From positions 2,471,001-2,535,000 of the forward strand of contig NZ_JBBOPI010000001.1 in the NCBI RefSeq assembly GCF_038003525.1: 64,000 nucleotides of DNA, read 5' to 3'. The notes below the pieces were generated by a model. That model saw nothing but the letters and a program-made list of their open reading frames with translations. It searched no databases and was not told where the DNA came from. The translations under genes and the position numbers were made by a program. Shown here in pieces: positions 1-11,470 of this stretch. The stretch is from Solibacillus sp. FSL H8-0538. GTDB lineage: Bacteria > Bacillota > Bacilli > Bacillales_A > Planococcaceae. The first letter of the stretch is position 1; the number at the start of each line of letters is the position of its first letter.

Positions 1-336
1 CTTAATTTTGCCGAGCTTCGTTACTCCATCGACAAGCATCGCCACTTCTTCACTAAATTCGCGCACTAAATCCTCACGCGTCACAGTCGTATCTTCTACG
101 ACATCATGAAGGAAGCCTGCCGCGACCGTTTCAGGGTCCATTTGCAACTCAGCTAAAATACCGGCTACTTGAACCGGGTGAATAATATAGGGTTCTCCAG
201 AGCTTCGGAACTGCTCTTTATGAGATTCTTTCGCTACCTCATACGCTTTTACGACAAAGGCAACATGTTCATCATTCATATACGATTTGACGAGCTCGAA
301 AACATCTTCGGGCGCCAATATTTGTTCTTTCGCCAT
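1..336 (-). CDS. relA: RelA/SpoT-type (p)ppGpp synthetase/hydrolase, N-terminal part, cut by window edge
   Basis: This is the first 112 codons of a bifunctional alarmone synthetase/hydrolase; the rest lies beyond base 1. It starts MAKEQILAPEDVFELVKSYM behind AAGGTGG at an 8-nt spacing. The visible part is the start of the HD hydrolase domain, with RSSGEPYIIHPVQVAGILAE followed by AAGFLHDVVEDTTVT, where the HD pair and the ED residues bind the catalytic metal. Members of this family make (p)ppGpp from ATP and GDP/GTP during amino-acid starvation and degrade it otherwise. It follows apt on the same strand, the order seen in Bacillus subtilis. The synthetase, TGS and ACT domains are not visible, so a complete enzyme is inferred. 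Confidence 0.93.
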   Translation of the reverse strand, partial: MAKEQILAPEDVFELVKSYMNDEHVAFVVKAYEVAKESHKEQFRSSGEPYIIHPVQVAGILAELQMDPETVAAGFLHDVVEDTTVTREDLVREFSEEVAMLVDGVTKLGKIK

Positions 337-384
337 AGTTTGTCCACCTTGTTAAGTAATTTTTTCACATTAGATATAACCTTA

Positions 385-414
385 ATTGTATAAAAAACAT
401 GTACAAATTGTAAA
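385..414 (-). promoter_or_regulatory. Putative sigma-A promoter for relA
   Basis: On the minus strand TTTACA (409-414) and TACAAT (385-390) are separated by 18 bp, about 50 bp before the relA start. It sits between the apt terminator and relA, consistent with relA having its own promoter. Confidence 0.45.
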
Positions 415-469
415 GATAGGGGCAAATTTAGTTTTCTAAAAAAGAGAAATATGTAAAATATATGAACGA

Positions 470-505
470 AAAAGCCTCATTCGTAACTATTTGCAGAATG
501 AGGCC
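470..505 (-). terminator. Intrinsic terminator after apt
   Basis: A perfect 9-bp stem, GCCTCATTC with GAATGAGGC, is followed on the minus strand by TTTTTCGTT just past the apt stop. It separates apt from relA. Confidence 0.85.
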
Positions 506-512
506 AGAAAAA

Positions 513-1025
513 TTAATATTGGATTAAAGTTTTTATTGGGTAGCCACCGATTTTCCCGCGTCCGTTAAGCTCCATTAATTCGATGATGAACGCGGCACCA
601 ACTACTACGCCACCAAGTTGCTCGATTAGGCGAACTGTCGCTTCAACGGTACCACCAGTTGCAAGTAAATCATCACAGATTAATACTTTTTGGCCTGGCT
701 TGATTGCATCTTTGTGCATTGTTAATGTGTCTGTACCGTATTCAAGACCATAGTCCGCTGAGATTACTTCACGTGGAAGTTTGCCTGGCTTACGTACTGG
801 TGCGAAGCCAATTTCAAGAGCATAGGCAACTGGGCAGCCAATAATGAAACCGCGCGCTTCAGGTCCTACGATAATTTCAGCGCCAACTTCTTGTGCGTAC
901 TTCACGATTTCATCAGTCGTATATTTGTAGGCTGGGCCGTTATCCATAATTGTTGTAATGTCCTTGAAGCTGATTCCTTCTTTAGGCCAGTTCTCAACCG
1001 TTGTTACGTATTGCTTTAAATCCAT
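513..1025 (-). CDS. apt: Adenine phosphoribosyltransferase
   Basis: This 170-residue purine-salvage enzyme converts adenine and PRPP to AMP and pyrophosphate in the cytoplasm. The type I PRTase PRPP loop [13 protein letters not shown] is at about residues 114-126, and the APRT signature [10 protein letters not shown] is at 54-63. Length matches the family. The start sits behind GAGGAGGACAAAGAA. It lies 13 bp downstream of recJ, so the two are probably co-transcribed, and it ends at a strong terminator. Confidence 0.97.
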   Translation of the reverse strand: MDLKQYVTTVENWPKEGISFKDITTIMDNGPAYKYTTDEIVKYAQEVGAEIIVGPEARGFIIGCPVAYALEIGFAPVRKPGKLPREVISADYGLEYGTDTLTMHKDAIKPGQKVLICDDLLATGGTVEATVRLIEQLGGVVVGAAFIIELMELNGRGKIGGYPIKTLIQY

Positions 1026-1038
1026 TTCTTTGTCCTCC

Positions 1039-3360
1039 TCAAGAACTCACTCGTTCATCAAACCATTGTTTTAACTCTATATAAGTTGCATATAAAAGCT
1101 TCTGCTCTAATTCAATTTGTTCTGAACGCATTTTGTACGACGGTGCCTCAGATAACCCCTTTTTTGGTGCATTTTCGACAACAGTCGTCAAACCATTCTC
1201 TATTTTAACAAATCCCAGCTCAAAAAACACCTTTGTCATAAACTTAATTACATCAATATTTAGTCCAATATGTTGTGATAATTGTACAATATGCTGTTTT
1301 AAGTTAAAGGTCGGACGTTTCTTTAAAAATCCATAATACCAACTAAAGTGCTCACGCGTTGGCATTCCGTTAAAATATTGAGAGCTTGGCGTATAAAAAT
1401 GCGCATAAATTCGGTTTGGTTTCACCGTTTTTAAGAGTCCTTCTAACAATTGAACATTTAGTGGCAGATCGAGTAAAACGATATTTTGACCAACGCGCGC
1501 GAATGCTTGTTCATTTTGTATGAGTACTATTTCTGTTCCAATTGCCTTCTCGTAATGCGCTACTGTAGCTTCCTCAAACGCAATAAAATCCGTTTGCTCT
1601 ACAGGAACTTTCGCGAGCCAGTTCGTCAATTGGCTTTTGCCACGAAAATCAAATAGCTGCCATTCCATCACTTGAACATCCTGAATCATAAACTGTGGCT
1701 TTTTTTTGCCTTGCCACTCGTTAATTTGCAAATCCCCTACAAAGGACGTATTCACATCGTACGAAATTTCATTGTGTAAATAGCCTTTCCCAAAGCCGAT
1801 TGCATCAATCGCTCCGTATGCATCTTCCAGCTCCATTTTTAAATGATTTTCCGCCGCACCAATTTTACGCATTGATTTCACCTTAACATTTTGAAGCGCG
1901 AACATTGGCTTTTCAAAATCCGCACCAAATGGACCCAGCTTGCGAATATCCTCAATAGCATCCACTGTAACTTCACTTAGCTCTACAGGTACATCAACTA
2001 CGAGCTTTTGTACAAGTTGATCTTCTGTTAAACAAGCCTCAGCCTGCATGTGTAGACGGCTGCGAAGCTCATCAACGTGGTCTAACGGCAATGTCATCCC
2101 CGCCGCCATCGGATGCCCACCAAAATGCGGTAGAATATCACGGTTTTTTGCAAGTTCATCATACAGATGGAAGCCTTCAATACTACGGGCTGAGCCTTTA
2201 GCCGTACCCTTTTCACGATCTATCGATAAAATAATCGTCGGACGATAATACTTTTCTACAAGACGGGACGCGACAATTCCAACAACGCCTGCATTCCAGC
2301 CTTCCTGCGCAACAACTAATACGAGATGGTCTTTAATTGCAGGATCACTTTCAATGAGTGCGACTGCTTCTTCAGTAATGCTATTGACAATATCCTTGCG
2401 CTCGGCATTATTATCATTTAACTGCTTGGCCAATTGCTTCGCCTGAGCACTATCCTCGCTCATCAAGAATTGAACACCTGGTGCTGCACTGCCTAAACGA
2501 CCAATGGCATTTAAGCGCGGTCCAAAATAAAAACCGATTGTCTCTTCGTTAATATCTTTTTGCGTGGCGCCTGAAACATCACTAATCGCCTGTACCCAAG
2601 GATTTTGTGAACGCCGTAAATGCTTTATTCCTTGCTGCACTAAATAACGATTTTCACCAACTAAAGGTACTAAGTCCGCAATTGTACCAATCGCTACATA
2701 TTCAAACAAATGATCCGGTACTTCACCATACAGTGCATGCGCTAGCTTAAAGGCAACCCCTACCCCTGCTAGCTCACCGAACGGATAATGCCCTTCTGGA
2801 ACACGTGGGTGTAAAATTACATCCGCATCCGGCAGTACTTCTCCAGCTTCATGGTGGTCTGTCACAATAACATCCATGCCTAGCTCTTTTGCTACGCGAA
2901 TCGGATCAATGCCACTAATTCCATTATCCACTGTAATGATTAACTGCACACCATTCGCATGAGCCTCTCGGAATAACTCCTCATTCGGTCCGTAGCCATG
3001 TGTAAAACGATTCGGGATGACAAAATCGACATCTGCCCCTAAATCAAGCAACACGTTTAGCATGACGGTAGTACTAGTAATGCCGTCCGCGTCGTAATCC
3101 CCGTATACTAGTATCTTTTCACCTGCGTCCAGTGATTGCTCAATACGTGCAACTGCTTCACGCATACCTTGCATTAAATACGGATCATGTAATTGCTGTG
3201 GATCCAGTTTTAATAATGCTTGCGCTTGTTCTACTGTTTCACAGCCTCTTGCTACTAAAATCTTGGCCGCAATAATAGAAATTGATAATGCATCTTGAAG
3301 CATTTTGACGGTAGCTTCATCCGGTTTTTGTATAACCCATTTTTTCGTTGATGCGATCAT
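1039..3360 (-). CDS. recJ: Single-stranded-DNA-specific 5'-3' exonuclease RecJ
   Basis: This 773-residue protein belongs to the DHH phosphoesterase family. Motif [10 protein letters not shown] is at residues 88-97, TDHHEAGE near 167-174 and the DHHA1-type GGHPMAAGM near 415; together these hold the metal-binding Asp/His residues. RecJ degrades single-stranded DNA 5' to 3' in recombination and mismatch or base-excision repair. The C-terminal ~200 residues form the extension usual in Bacillus RecJ. AGGAAGTG precedes the ATG. It lies upstream of apt and downstream of secDF, as in B. subtilis. Confidence 0.96.
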   Translation of the reverse strand: MIASTKKWVIQKPDEATVKMLQDALSISIIAAKILVARGCETVEQAQALLKLDPQQLHDPYLMQGMREAVARIEQSLDAGEKILVYGDYDADGITSTTVMLNVLLDLGADVDFVIPNRFTHGYGPNEELFREAHANGVQLIITVDNGISGIDPIRVAKELGMDVIVTDHHEAGEVLPDADVILHPRVPEGHYPFGELAGVGVAFKLAHALYGEVPDHLFEYVAIGTIADLVPLVGENRYLVQQGIKHLRRSQNPWVQAISDVSGATQKDINEETIGFYFGPRLNAIGRLGSAAPGVQFLMSEDSAQAKQLAKQLNDNNAERKDIVNSITEEAVALIESDPAIKDHLVLVVAQEGWNAGVVGIVASRLVEKYYRPTIILSIDREKGTAKGSARSIEGFHLYDELAKNRDILPHFGGHPMAAGMTLPLDHVDELRSRLHMQAEACLTEDQLVQKLVVDVPVELSEVTVDAIEDIRKLGPFGADFEKPMFALQNVKVKSMRKIGAAENHLKMELEDAYGAIDAIGFGKGYLHNEISYDVNTSFVGDLQINEWQGKKKPQFMIQDVQVMEWQLFDFRGKSQLTNWLAKVPVEQTDFIAFEEATVAHYEKAIGTEIVLIQNEQAFARVGQNIVLLDLPLNVQLLEGLLKTVKPNRIYAHFYTPSSQYFNGMPTREHFSWYYGFLKKRPTFNLKQHIVQLSQHIGLNIDVIKFMTKVFFELGFVKIENGLTTVVENAPKKGLSEAPSYKMRSEQIELEQKLLYATYIELKQWFDERVSS

Positions 3361-3550
3361 TTTTTCACTTCCTCATGCTCTCCATTATACAAAATTTTCG
3401 TGGGATACTGTCATAAAATCTCTTTTCTATCCTTTCATAAAAGCGAGCAAACTACTTAGTAGGTTAGTAGCTTGCATCCTACCGCTTCCTCTTTAGTAAC
3501 CTAGACTAAGTACGTTACCTAGTTCACCTAGACCTTTTTACATGAATAAC

Positions 3551-3614
3551 ATTAGAAAGACACAACTCGCCCAAAATAGAGCGAGTTCATGTCCCTAGTT
3601 ATCCACTGAAAAAA
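3551..3614 (+). repeat. Type 1 palindromic repeat, copy a (shortened)
   Basis: The copy begins ATTAGAAAGACAC and contains hairpin A (AACTCGC and GCGAGTT arms). It then jumps to TTATCCACTG and an A-run, so only the right arm of hairpin B survives. It lies just downstream of the secDF terminator, in the gap before recJ. Confidence 0.7.
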
Positions 3615-3648
3615 AAGCAAGATATGCTACATGTGCATATCTTGCTTT
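3608..3648 (-). terminator. Intrinsic terminator after secDF
   Basis: A 13-bp perfect stem, AAGCAAGATATGC with its complement around an 7-nt loop, is followed on the minus strand by a run of eight T. It lies 12 bp after the secDF stop. Confidence 0.9.
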
Positions 3649-3659
3649 GAAACCTATTT

Positions 3660-5927
3660 TTATACTTGTGGCTCGTCTGAACCCCATGATTTCTTCTCTT
3701 TTTTCACAACTGAACCGCCAGTTTTGTTCATTTGACGTACTTTTAATGAGTACCAAACTTGTGCTGCGATACAGATTGAAGAGTACATACCTGTTACTAA
3801 ACCAATTAGTAATGCGATTGAGAAGTTTTGAATTGATGGTGCACCTAAGAAAATAAGCGCAATAACTACGATGATTACTGTTAATACGGTATTAACAGAG
3901 CGTCCCATCGTTTGACGAAGTGACTTGTTCACAATGTTTGCAAGCTCTTCTTTTGTCGTAATCTTTTCGTGGTGTTCAATGTTTTCACGAATTCGGTCAA
4001 ATGTAACGATTGTATCATTAATTGAGTAACCAACGATTGTTAGCACCGCCGCGATAAACGTAATGTCTACTTCTAAACGAAGGAAACTGAAAATAGCAAC
4101 CATGAAGAATACGTCGTGAAGAAGTGAAAGAATCGCACCTAAGCCCATGCGCCATTCAAAGCGAATTGCTACATAAATAATAATACCAAGTGCTGCTAAT
4201 GCTAATGCATACATCGCATTTTTTGCTAGTTCTTCCCCAACTTGTGAAGAAACTGTGCTTAAGGTTGGATCATGTCCGTAAGTTTTTAATACGTCTGCTT
4301 TAAAGTCCAACACTTCTTGCTGCGTGAAGTCTTCTTTATAACGTAATACAGCCGTATTTTTTTCTTCTCCAGAAATAACAACATCATCTGTTGGCAAGCC
4401 AATTTCATCAACGTATTTAATAATCTCTTCTTGCGTCAATTCTTGATTTGCTTGAATTTCAACACGTGTACCACTTGAGAAGTCAATCCCTAAGTTCAAG
4501 CGGAATACACCTAAAATAATAGCGCCGACAATACAAATGACCATCGAAGCTGCGTAAAACTTTTTGCGGTTTCTCACAAAGTCTAGTCGATCAAATTTGG
4601 TTGTTAACTCTAATGTTGTCACATTCTCTTCAGGCTTATGTTGTTTTGATTTCGCAATTCCAAACCAAGATGGGTTATTGAAGTAACCACTTTTTACAAG
4701 AAGGCCTAGTAAGACACGCGACCCCCATACAGCTGTTACAAAGCTAAGTAAAATTGAAATAATTAACGTCGTTGCGAATCCTTTAACTGAGCTTGTACCA
4801 AAGTAGAATAATACAACAGCTGCAAGTAAAGTAGTTAACTGTGCATCAATAATCGCTGTTAACGATGATTTCGAGCCGAAGTGGAATGCTTCTTTTACCG
4901 AATGTCCAACGCGCAATTCCTCACGAATACGCTCTGCTGTCAGGATATTCGCATCTACTGCCATCCCAATACCTAATACGATTGCGGCAATTCCCGGTAA
5001 TGTCAATACCGCATTAATACCGTTGAATACTGCAAGTACCAAGAATGTGAATACTGTTAATGTAATAATAGAAATAAAACCTGGTAGGCGGTAGTATAGT
5101 AACATAAATACAAAAATTATTATTACACCGACAATACCAGCAAATACTGTACTTGTTAATGCTTCTTCACCAAACTGTGCACCCACAGAAGTTGAATAAA
5201 TTTCTGTTAGTTTAACAGGTAATGACCCAGCATTTAAGACAGAAGCGAAATTTTTCGTTTCTTCTACAGTGAAGTTACCTGAAATCATTACGTCTGTTGT
5301 ATTTAAAACTTGTGTTACGGAAGCGGCTGATTCAAATTTTGGTTTAGGTTTCGTAGCTTCTTCTGCATATGAATCTACGCCTTCTTCAAAGTCTAACCAA
5401 ACTACTAGTAAATTACGACCTTCACCCATGCTCATTACTTTTTGTGTTACTTCTGCAAATTTCGCAGCGTCTTTTAATGTTAACGTAACAATTGGTTGAT
5501 TTTGTTGGTCAAATGAAGCAGATGCCCCACCTTCTTTTAAATCCTTACCATCTAATAAAATATTATTATCTACATCACGGAATGTTAAGTTGGCTGTACT
5601 TGATAATAGCTCGCGGGCTGATGACTGATCGTCTAGTCCGGCTAACTGTACGCGAATACGATCTTCACCCTCAACTTCAATACTTGGCTCACTTACACCA
5701 AATTCATTAATACGATTATCTAATGCAGTTGTCGTATCTGCTAATACAGCAGGAGTAACATCCTGTCCATCTACAAGAGATTCAACTTCATAAAGAACTT
5801 CAAATCCACCTTGTAAGTCAAGCCCTAGTTTTACATCATCTAAAACTTTTTGTACCGTCGTTCCCATTCCTGTAAATAGCAACGCTACTACAAGTACGAA
5901 CGTAATAATACGGTTTGCTAATTTCAT
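3660..5927 (-). CDS. secDF: Fused SecD-SecF protein translocase subunit
   Basis: This 755-residue, probably 12-helix membrane protein is a SecD-SecF fusion, the arrangement typical of Bacillus. The SecD part has GLDLQGG at residues 35-41 after the first membrane helix and a long extracytoplasmic region to about residue 250. The helical block around GIGMAVDANILTAERI follows. The SecF part starts near residue 465 with LGIDFSSGTRVEI. SecDF uses proton flow to help release and pull preproteins after SecYEG-SecA transport. The gene has its own terminator and is flanked by comN and recJ, as in B. subtilis. Confidence 0.97.
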   Translation of the reverse strand: MKLANRIITFVLVVALLFTGMGTTVQKVLDDVKLGLDLQGGFEVLYEVESLVDGQDVTPAVLADTTTALDNRINEFGVSEPSIEVEGEDRIRVQLAGLDDQSSARELLSSTANLTFRDVDNNILLDGKDLKEGGASASFDQQNQPIVTLTLKDAAKFAEVTQKVMSMGEGRNLLVVWLDFEEGVDSYAEEATKPKPKFESAASVTQVLNTTDVMISGNFTVEETKNFASVLNAGSLPVKLTEIYSTSVGAQFGEEALTSTVFAGIVGVIIIFVFMLLYYRLPGFISIITLTVFTFLVLAVFNGINAVLTLPGIAAIVLGIGMAVDANILTAERIREELRVGHSVKEAFHFGSKSSLTAIIDAQLTTLLAAVVLFYFGTSSVKGFATTLIISILLSFVTAVWGSRVLLGLLVKSGYFNNPSWFGIAKSKQHKPEENVTTLELTTKFDRLDFVRNRKKFYAASMVICIVGAIILGVFRLNLGIDFSSGTRVEIQANQELTQEEIIKYVDEIGLPTDDVVISGEEKNTAVLRYKEDFTQQEVLDFKADVLKTYGHDPTLSTVSSQVGEELAKNAMYALALAALGIIIYVAIRFEWRMGLGAILSLLHDVFFMVAIFSFLRLEVDITFIAAVLTIVGYSINDTIVTFDRIRENIEHHEKITTKEELANIVNKSLRQTMGRSVNTVLTVIIVVIALIFLGAPSIQNFSIALLIGLVTGMYSSICIAAQVWYSLKVRQMNKTGGSVVKKEKKSWGSDEPQV

Positions 5928-6157
5928 TTGTAAATCCTCCTCAAATTTGTGCGAAAAATACGCACTAGAAAAAGCGCTAAAGTTGCGCCATTTCGATAGA
6001 CTATGTAGCTAAAACAAAAACATACCATTTAATACTAACGCACTTATCAATCGGTTATATATTAATGGCAGATTCCTAAAAAGTGCAATAAACCTATTAT
6101 GAAACACGATGCACTAACTGTCAAATTAATACTATAGTCATCCGTTCATTTTACCAT

Positions 6158-6487
6158 TTATTCCATATTCACTTTTTCGAGATTGGGCCCAGGATTTAAC
6201 AATGCCTTCAATTCATCTTCTGTAATGCCAACAAGTTGAGGTTGCTCCTTCAAGTCATTGATTTGGTCATAACTAACAATTTCAGACGGTGAAACACTAT
6301 AAATGGTTGCAACAATTTCATACAAATGCAAGTCTTCAATCTTCACCTTGCGCCATTTTTTTTTAATACAGTAGCGCCACAGGTCGTCCTTTGAAATAGC
6401 ATTGTAGTCATAATACCTAAATTCTTCAATCTTGCTGTTAAGGACAAGTTGAACTTGCTCGTATAGCGTTTGATACGGAATTGCCAT
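6158..6487 (-). CDS. comN: ComN-like post-transcriptional regulator
   Basis: This 109-residue cytoplasmic protein has no membrane segments. Its sequence, with ALLNPG near the end and an N-terminal helical half (YQTLYEQVQLVLNSKIEEF), resembles B. subtilis ComN (YrzD). ComN promotes comE mRNA accumulation and localises with DivIVA. Assignment rests on resemblance from memory plus identical position between spoVB and secDF. It starts behind GAGGTGATCC and is separated from secDF by about 230 bp in which I see no gene. It is divergent from spoVB. Confidence 0.75.
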   Translation of the reverse strand: MAIPYQTLYEQVQLVLNSKIEEFRYYDYNAISKDDLWRYCIKKKWRKVKIEDLHLYEIVATIYSVSPSEIVSYDQINDLKEQPQLVGITEDELKALLNPGPNLEKVNME

Positions 6488-6581
6488 TATGGATCACCTC
6501 TAACTCAAAGTTTTAACCATTGACCTTCATGCATACAAATATTGTATATGAAATTTCGGTAAATGAGAAGGGATTGAACGA

Positions 6582-8087
6582 GTGGGTTCATTCATAAAAG
6601 GAACTATTTTTTTAATGTTCGTAATTTTTTTATCAAAATTATTCGGATTTGTGTACCGTATGCAGTTTATGCGGATTGCGGGGGAAGAAGCGGTTGGCCT
6701 TTATATGACTTCTTACCCGACCTTTATTTTTTTTATTTCGCTCATCCAATTAGGTGTTCCAATTGCAGTAGCTAAAATAATTGCTGAGTATCGTGCAAAA
6801 GGACAAGAGGTAAAGATTCAGGCCATCATGAAAACTTCCCTTCGCATCTCTTCTATCGCTATTTTAGTGTTATTACCTATTATTGCACTAGGTATTCCTT
6901 TTATTGCGGATACACTTTTGCATAATCATGCTATCGTCTATACACTTTATATTGGACTCTGCACCGTTCCAATCGTCATTTATTCAAGTTTGTTTAAGGC
7001 CTATTTACAAGGGCTTGCGAATATTGCTCCAACTGCTTGGGCGCAAATGTTTGAGCAGCTTGTCCGAATTGCACTCATTATGTGGATGCTTCCATACATC
7101 GTTTCGCCAACTAATCCAGCTCTTACAGCTGCTTATGCTATGGCTATTACCGGCGTTGGTGAAGTCTTTTCTTTGCTCTTTTTGTATTGGCATTATATTA
7201 AGGCAAAAAGAAAGATGCGCAAATCATCGTCTGAAAGCTACCCTGCTAAACCGATTTTCGCCATCGCTATCCCTTCTGCAGGCAGTAAATTATTCGGTAC
7301 GTTTACATGGTTTTTAGAACCAATAATTTTTTTAAAGGCACTCACTGTATCTGGAATCGCTGCCTCAGCGGCTACAACGTTATATGGCATCATTTCAGGC
7401 GTTCACATTCCACTATTGCTGTTTCCAGCTTTTATTCCCAGCGCTCTTGCTATCGTGTTAATTCCAGCCGTTAGCGATGCCGTAGCCCGAAAAAACTATA
7501 ATTTATTAAATTCGCGAATTTCTTTGTCTCTGCGGCTATCTTCATTAATCGGCTGTATCGCGGCTACATTCTTTTTCCTACACGGAGATGAATTAACAAT
7601 GACACTCTTTCATTTAGAAGAAAATCGAGGATATATGAAAATTTTAGCGCCCATTTTTTATTTTTATTATATTCAAAGTCCGTTACATTCGATTTTACAA
7701 GCAGTGGACGAGGCGCGTGCAGCGATGATGAATTCTGTTTACGGAGGGATTGGCAAGCTCTTTATTTTATTCGTACTTGCCTCTCAACCATTTATTCAAG
7801 AACGTGGGGCTATTATCGCAATCGGGTTTGGCGTATTAATTACGTCCTTTTTGCATATTGCTTCTATTCGCCAACACCAACGCATTTCGATTGGGTTCCG
7901 CATTTTCGCCGTTCCGTATTTTATCTTTATTGTTACTAGCTATATTCAACCGTTTTTGACAACAGAGATGACACTAGTGATGAGTAGCTGTATGACGTTA
8001 GCCATTCTCTCACTGCTCTTACTTGCTACAAGACAAATCCGGTTGGAAGATTTGCGCTACTTGCGTTCAATTTTTTCGCGCCTTTAA
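6582..8087 (+). CDS. spoVB: Stage V sporulation protein B, MOP-family flippase
   Basis: This 501-residue polytopic membrane protein has roughly 14 hydrophobic segments. It belongs to the polysaccharide/lipid exporter branch of the MOP superfamily. SpoVB is needed for spore cortex synthesis and is thought to flip peptidoglycan lipid precursor in the forespore membranes. N-terminal FLSKLFGFVYRMQFMRIAG is typical. I use the GTG at 6582 because GAGAAGGGA precedes it by 8 bp. It is one of the few plus-strand genes, placed as in B. subtilis, and its last 21 bp overlap the convergent downstream gene. Confidence 0.93.
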   Translation: MGSFIKGTIFLMFVIFLSKLFGFVYRMQFMRIAGEEAVGLYMTSYPTFIFFISLIQLGVPIAVAKIIAEYRAKGQEVKIQAIMKTSLRISSIAILVLLPIIALGIPFIADTLLHNHAIVYTLYIGLCTVPIVIYSSLFKAYLQGLANIAPTAWAQMFEQLVRIALIMWMLPYIVSPTNPALTAAYAMAITGVGEVFSLLFLYWHYIKAKRKMRKSSSESYPAKPIFAIAIPSAGSKLFGTFTWFLEPIIFLKALTVSGIAASAATTLYGIISGVHIPLLLFPAFIPSALAIVLIPAVSDAVARKNYNLLNSRISLSLRLSSLIGCIAATFFFLHGDELTMTLFHLEENRGYMKILAPIFYFYYIQSPLHSILQAVDEARAAMMNSVYGGIGKLFILFVLASQPFIQERGAIIAIGFGVLITSFLHIASIRQHQRISIGFRIFAVPYFIFIVTSYIQPFLTTEMTLVMSSCMTLAILSLLLLATRQIRLEDLRYLRSIFSRL

Positions 8088-8708
8088 TTGGACATGGAGC
8101 TGACCATTTTCATAGCTACAGTAAAAAATTTGAGCTACATCATAATAGCCAATAGCGTGCAACTCCTGTTCAAGCCATTCTTGGTCTCGTCGCAGCAGCT
8201 TTAAATGCCGAGCATCCACATAGCCATCAAGTATAAGTGGGAGAACATACGGTGAATCATCTTTTAAATAAACCGACAGCTTGCCAGACTGCTCTAAAAA
8301 GGCACAAGCAACGGATTGCACCGAACTCACTCCTTGCTCGCGTAGTTGCTGAAATAAATCGTCTAAATTATACCGCTGTTTTCTCATTTCGTGCTCAAGT
8401 ATAAGCCCATTTTCTACAATCATGGAGGGGTCACCGTCAATAATATCTCGTAGTTTTTTGATTCTCAATAATAGGACTGAATTAATATATTGGATCCCAA
8501 ATAAAATAAGAATCGGTAAAATATCCTTCCAAAAATTTTTATGTACATCATCAAGTGCAAATGCAGCAACCTCTGCCATGAGCACAAAGACTGCTAAATC
8601 TAAAATACTTAATTCGCCTACTTCGCGTTTGCCCATTAGCCGAAACACAAGCAGCACAATAATATATACAAATACTGTACGAGAAATAATAAGCATATAA
8701 TCATTCAT
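8067..8708 (-). CDS. YetF/DUF421-family membrane protein (YrbG position)
   Basis: The 213-residue protein has three N-terminal membrane helices (residues about 5-75). A soluble domain follows, containing DGDPSMIVENGLILEHEMRK, a hallmark of the DUF421/YetF family. The role of this family is poorly known; some members affect spore germination or envelope properties. I prefer the ATG at 8708 over the GTG 9 bp upstream because AAAGAGGTG lies 6 bp before it. The position next to spoVB matches B. subtilis yrbG. Its 3' end overlaps spoVB by 21 bp in convergent orientation. Confidence 0.82.
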   Translation of the reverse strand: MNDYMLIISRTVFVYIIVLLVFRLMGKREVGELSILDLAVFVLMAEVAAFALDDVHKNFWKDILPILILFGIQYINSVLLLRIKKLRDIIDGDPSMIVENGLILEHEMRKQRYNLDDLFQQLREQGVSSVQSVACAFLEQSGKLSVYLKDDSPYVLPLILDGYVDARHLKLLRRDQEWLEQELHAIGYYDVAQIFYCSYENGQLHVQLKARKN

Positions 8709-8763
8709 CGTTAGCACCTCTTTTTACTTCATTGTGGGCAGTTTTCTGAATCACTATGCAGGT

Positions 8764-8800
8764 AAAATAAAAAAGCTTACCACTAATCGGGTAAGCTTCT
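8764..8800 (-). terminator. Intrinsic terminator after yajC
   Basis: The 8-bp stem AAGCTTAC/GTAAGCTT is followed on the minus strand by TTTTTTATTTT, 4 bp after the yajC stop. It closes the ruvAB-queA-tgt-yajC run. Confidence 0.88.
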
Positions 8801-8803
8801 TTA

Positions 8804-9067
8804 TTATGCGTTATCTAAAACGCGTCCTATTGCTTGACGCTCGAATTTCAAACGTGTATTTCCTTCAACTTTAATGTAAATTACTGTATCTTCTACCGCA
8901 TCTACTTCTCCGTGAAGTCCACCTACTGTTACAACGCGGTCACCACGTTTTAAACCAGTTTGCATAGCAACCGTAGCTTTTTGACGTTTTTGTTGTGGAC
9001 GGATGAGGATAAACCACATCGCAATAAACATAATAATAATAGGAGCAAAGCCTAATATTTGATCCAT
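8804..9067 (-). CDS. yajC: Preprotein translocase subunit YajC
   Basis: The 87-residue protein has one N-terminal membrane helix (residues about 5-20, FAPIIIMFIAMWFILIRPQQ). A basic stretch follows, then a small soluble domain with GDRVVTVGGLHGEV. YajC associates with SecDF in the translocase. Length and the RPQQKR motif are typical. It is downstream of tgt, the common arrangement in Firmicutes and beyond. It starts behind GGAGGAAATTCA. Confidence 0.95.
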   Translation of the reverse strand: MDQILGFAPIIIMFIAMWFILIRPQQKRQKATVAMQTGLKRGDRVVTVGGLHGEVDAVEDTVIYIKVEGNTRLKFERQAIGRVLDNA

Positions 9068-9202
9068 AATTGAATTTCCTCCTTTCTCTTTCTCACTACA
9101 TAAGTATAGTATAAATGACTTCTAAAATGCGATGGAATCATGAATTTTTTTGTAAAAAAATCAAAAATTTCTACGCAATGACGAAATTCACTATAAGATG
9201 CA

Positions 9203-10417
<1,215 letters not shown>

Positions 10418-11455
10418 TTAACGCTTTGGTCGAATGAACATCGCATCTCCAAAGCTAAAGAAGCGGTACTTCTCTTCAACTGCTTTATGATAAGCATTTA
10501 AAATGGTATCTTTCCCCGCCAATGCACTTACTAACATAACTAACGTCGACTTCGGTAAATGGAAGTTCGTAATAAGCCCATCAATTGCTTTGTAGTCATA
10601 GCCTGGGTAAATAAAAATATTTGTCCATCCTTGTGCCGCAATGATTTTTCCATCGTTATTAGATGCAACTGTTTCTAATGTACGTGTTGAAGTCGTACCA
10701 ACTGAAATGACCTTGCCGCCGCTATTCTTTGTCCGATTGATTACTTCAGCTGTTTCTGCCGTAACACTGTAAAATTCTGAGTGCATATCATGCTCTTCAA
10801 TCGAATCTACACTTACTGGACGGAATGTACCAAGTCCAACGTGTAATGTGACAAAGGTAACTTCCACACCTTTTGCGCGAATGGCTTCAAGAAGTGGCTC
10901 TGTAAAGTGTAACCCTGCTGTAGGCGCTGCTGCTGATCCACGCTCTTTTGCATACACAGTTTGATAACGTTCCTGGTCTTCTAATTTTTCACGAATATAA
11001 GGAGGCAGTGGCATTTCACCAAGCTGCTCTAATATTTCATAAAAAATACCGTCATAGCTAAATTTGAAAAGACGGCCACCGTGATCAAGCTCTCCCGTAC
11101 AAGTAGCAGTTAGTAAGCCTTCACCAAATGTGACAACTGTTCCTATTTTTACACGTTTCGCAGGCTTGACAAGTGTTTCCCACTCTTCATCAATAGTTTG
11201 CTTTAATAATAGTAGTTCAATGTTGGCTCCCGTTTCTCCCTTCACGCCCATTAGACGTGCTGGTAGTACACGTGTGTCGTTTAAAACGAGGCAATCACCT
11301 GCATTTAGTTCATCTATAATATGACCAAAATGATGATGCTCCAATTCCATTGTATGTGGATTCACAAGCATTAAACGGCTCGCTGTACGGTCCAATAATG
11401 GTGTCTGTGCAATTAATTCCTCTGGTAAATGAAAATCAAAATCTTCTACTTTCAC
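10418..11455 (-). CDS. queA: S-adenosylmethionine:tRNA ribosyltransferase-isomerase
   Basis: The 345-residue enzyme transfers and isomerises the ribosyl group of SAM onto preQ1 in tRNA to make epoxyqueuosine. It begins [19 protein letters not shown], the normal QueA start. It contains [26 protein letters not shown] and [14 protein letters not shown], all family signatures. It lies 15 bp after ruvB and about 70 bp before tgt, forming a queuosine pair inside a conserved repair and tRNA operon. Confidence 0.97.
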   Translation of the reverse strand: MKVEDFDFHLPEELIAQTPLLDRTASRLMLVNPHTMELEHHHFGHIIDELNAGDCLVLNDTRVLPARLMGVKGETGANIELLLLKQTIDEEWETLVKPAKRVKIGTVVTFGEGLLTATCTGELDHGGRLFKFSYDGIFYEILEQLGEMPLPPYIREKLEDQERYQTVYAKERGSAAAPTAGLHFTEPLLEAIRAKGVEVTFVTLHVGLGTFRPVSVDSIEEHDMHSEFYSVTAETAEVINRTKNSGGKVISVGTTSTRTLETVASNNDGKIIAAQGWTNIFIYPGYDYKAIDGLITNFHLPKSTLVMLVSALAGKDTILNAYHKAVEEKYRFFSFGDAMFIRPKR

Positions 11456-11470
11456 AATAAAAACTTCCTT

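Noticed and set aside
169-393. Plus-strand 74-codon frame opposite relA
   Set aside because: Antisense to a conserved HD-domain coding sequence, without start signal.
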